Notes under the pieces: generated by a model
Told to the model about the DNA's origin: nothing
Database searches by the model: none
The model's input: the letters and a program-made list of their open reading frames with translations, nothing else
DNA from: Bacillota bacterium
GTDB lineage: Bacteria; Bacillota; Clostridia; Acetivibrionales; DSM-2933
DNA: 5,403 nucleotides
Direction of reading: 5' to 3'
Assembly (NCBI GenBank): GCA_030705945.1
Contig: JAUZPS010000358.1
Coordinates: 1 to 5,403, forward strand
Part shown: positions 5,235-5,403 of the stretch, piece by piece
How positions within the stretch are numbered: the stretch's first letter is position 1
Layout: each line of letters begins with the position of its first letter
Position numbers and translations under genes: made by a program

Positions 5235-5403
5235 TGTTAAAAGTGATTTTTAATTTAGTTCAGTTTATTTAAAAGTTATTACAGATTTACTAAGCAACCT
5301 GGGGTCAGCCATTCCTAACACTATTAATAGCTGGTTTTAATCTTAATTAACAAAGATATAGAAATTATAAGTAAATTAGTACAAAATAAATATCATTTTT
5401 CAT

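Larger units (their letters stand above)
4796..5403. other. AT-rich gene-free region
   Basis: About 600 bases with no reading frame longer than about 25 codons that has a ribosome binding site on either strand. It is clearly more AT-rich than the genes. Within it I see one good plus-strand promoter (5029-5057), one 10 bp inverted repeat (5182-5234) and a perfect 10 bp palindrome CTATTAATAG (5321-5330). No tRNA, rRNA, CRISPR array or known riboswitch core was recognised. It may be the shared upstream region of glgA and a gene to the right of the window. Confidence 0.7.

Noticed and set aside
5213..5272. Plus-strand frame MFRSAKYMLKVIFNLVQFI.
   Set aside because: Nineteen codons with no ribosome binding site; no independent support.
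5265..5312. Minus-strand frame MADPRLLSKSVITFK in the gene-free region.
   Set aside because: Fifteen codons, no recognisable family and no adequately spaced ribosome binding site; a gene fragment cannot be shown.
1..5403. Defence system, CRISPR array, toxin-antitoxin pair, phage genes or transposase.
   Set aside because: None is visible; the genes are housekeeping and metabolic, and the unusual content is confined to non-coding elements.

Overview
The window looks like a piece of a low-GC Bacillota chromosome, most likely a clostridium. The evidence is AT-rich DNA with still more AT-rich intergenic stretches, strong AGGAGG/GGAGG ribosome binding sites, and the order (YaaO-like decarboxylase)-tmk-yaaR-holB, which matches the Bacillus subtilis yaaO-tmk-darA(yaaQ)-yaaR-holB neighbourhood. 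The species cannot be fixed from sequence reading alone; a Ruminiclostridium/Acetivibrio-type clostridium is a guess.

All recognised genes lie on the minus strand, so they read from right to left. An AT-rich gene-free stretch (about 4796-5403) leads into glgA (glycogen synthase, 3195-4637). Ten bases later comes an Orn/Lys/Arg decarboxylase-family PLP enzyme (1757-3184), then tmk (thymidylate kinase, 1105-1725), yaaR (DUF327, 449-901) and the N-terminal part of holB (DNA polymerase III delta' subunit, from about 318 off the left edge). glgA, the decarboxylase and tmk are packed tightly enough (10 and 31 bp gaps) to be one transcription unit; tmk, yaaR and holB are separated by longer gaps that hold unusual DNA. 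Functionally the run mixes storage polysaccharide synthesis, amino acid decarboxylation, dTTP supply and DNA replication.

The interesting material is between the genes. (1) A ~93 bp element occurs twice in the same orientation, at 933-1025 upstream of yaaR and at 4703-4795 upstream of glgA. The copies match at about 80 of 93 positions, with 33 identical bases at one end. Each copy has interrupted inverted arms (GGCGTTTC/GAAACGCC type) and a perfect extended -10 box (TGnTATAAT) pointing at the downstream gene. (2) At the place where B. subtilis has darA (the c-di-AMP receptor gene) there is only a strong ribosome binding site, an ATG and a short frameshifted stretch that may be a darA remnant, directly beside the first repeat. 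(3) A 70 bp near-perfect palindrome (373-442) lies between yaaR and holB. (4) holB has no conventional start at the expected place, but a GAGGTG ribosome binding site is correctly spaced from an ATT codon. (5) In the right-hand gene-free region there is a good plus-strand promoter (TTGACA-N17-TAGAAT) with no gene behind it in the window.
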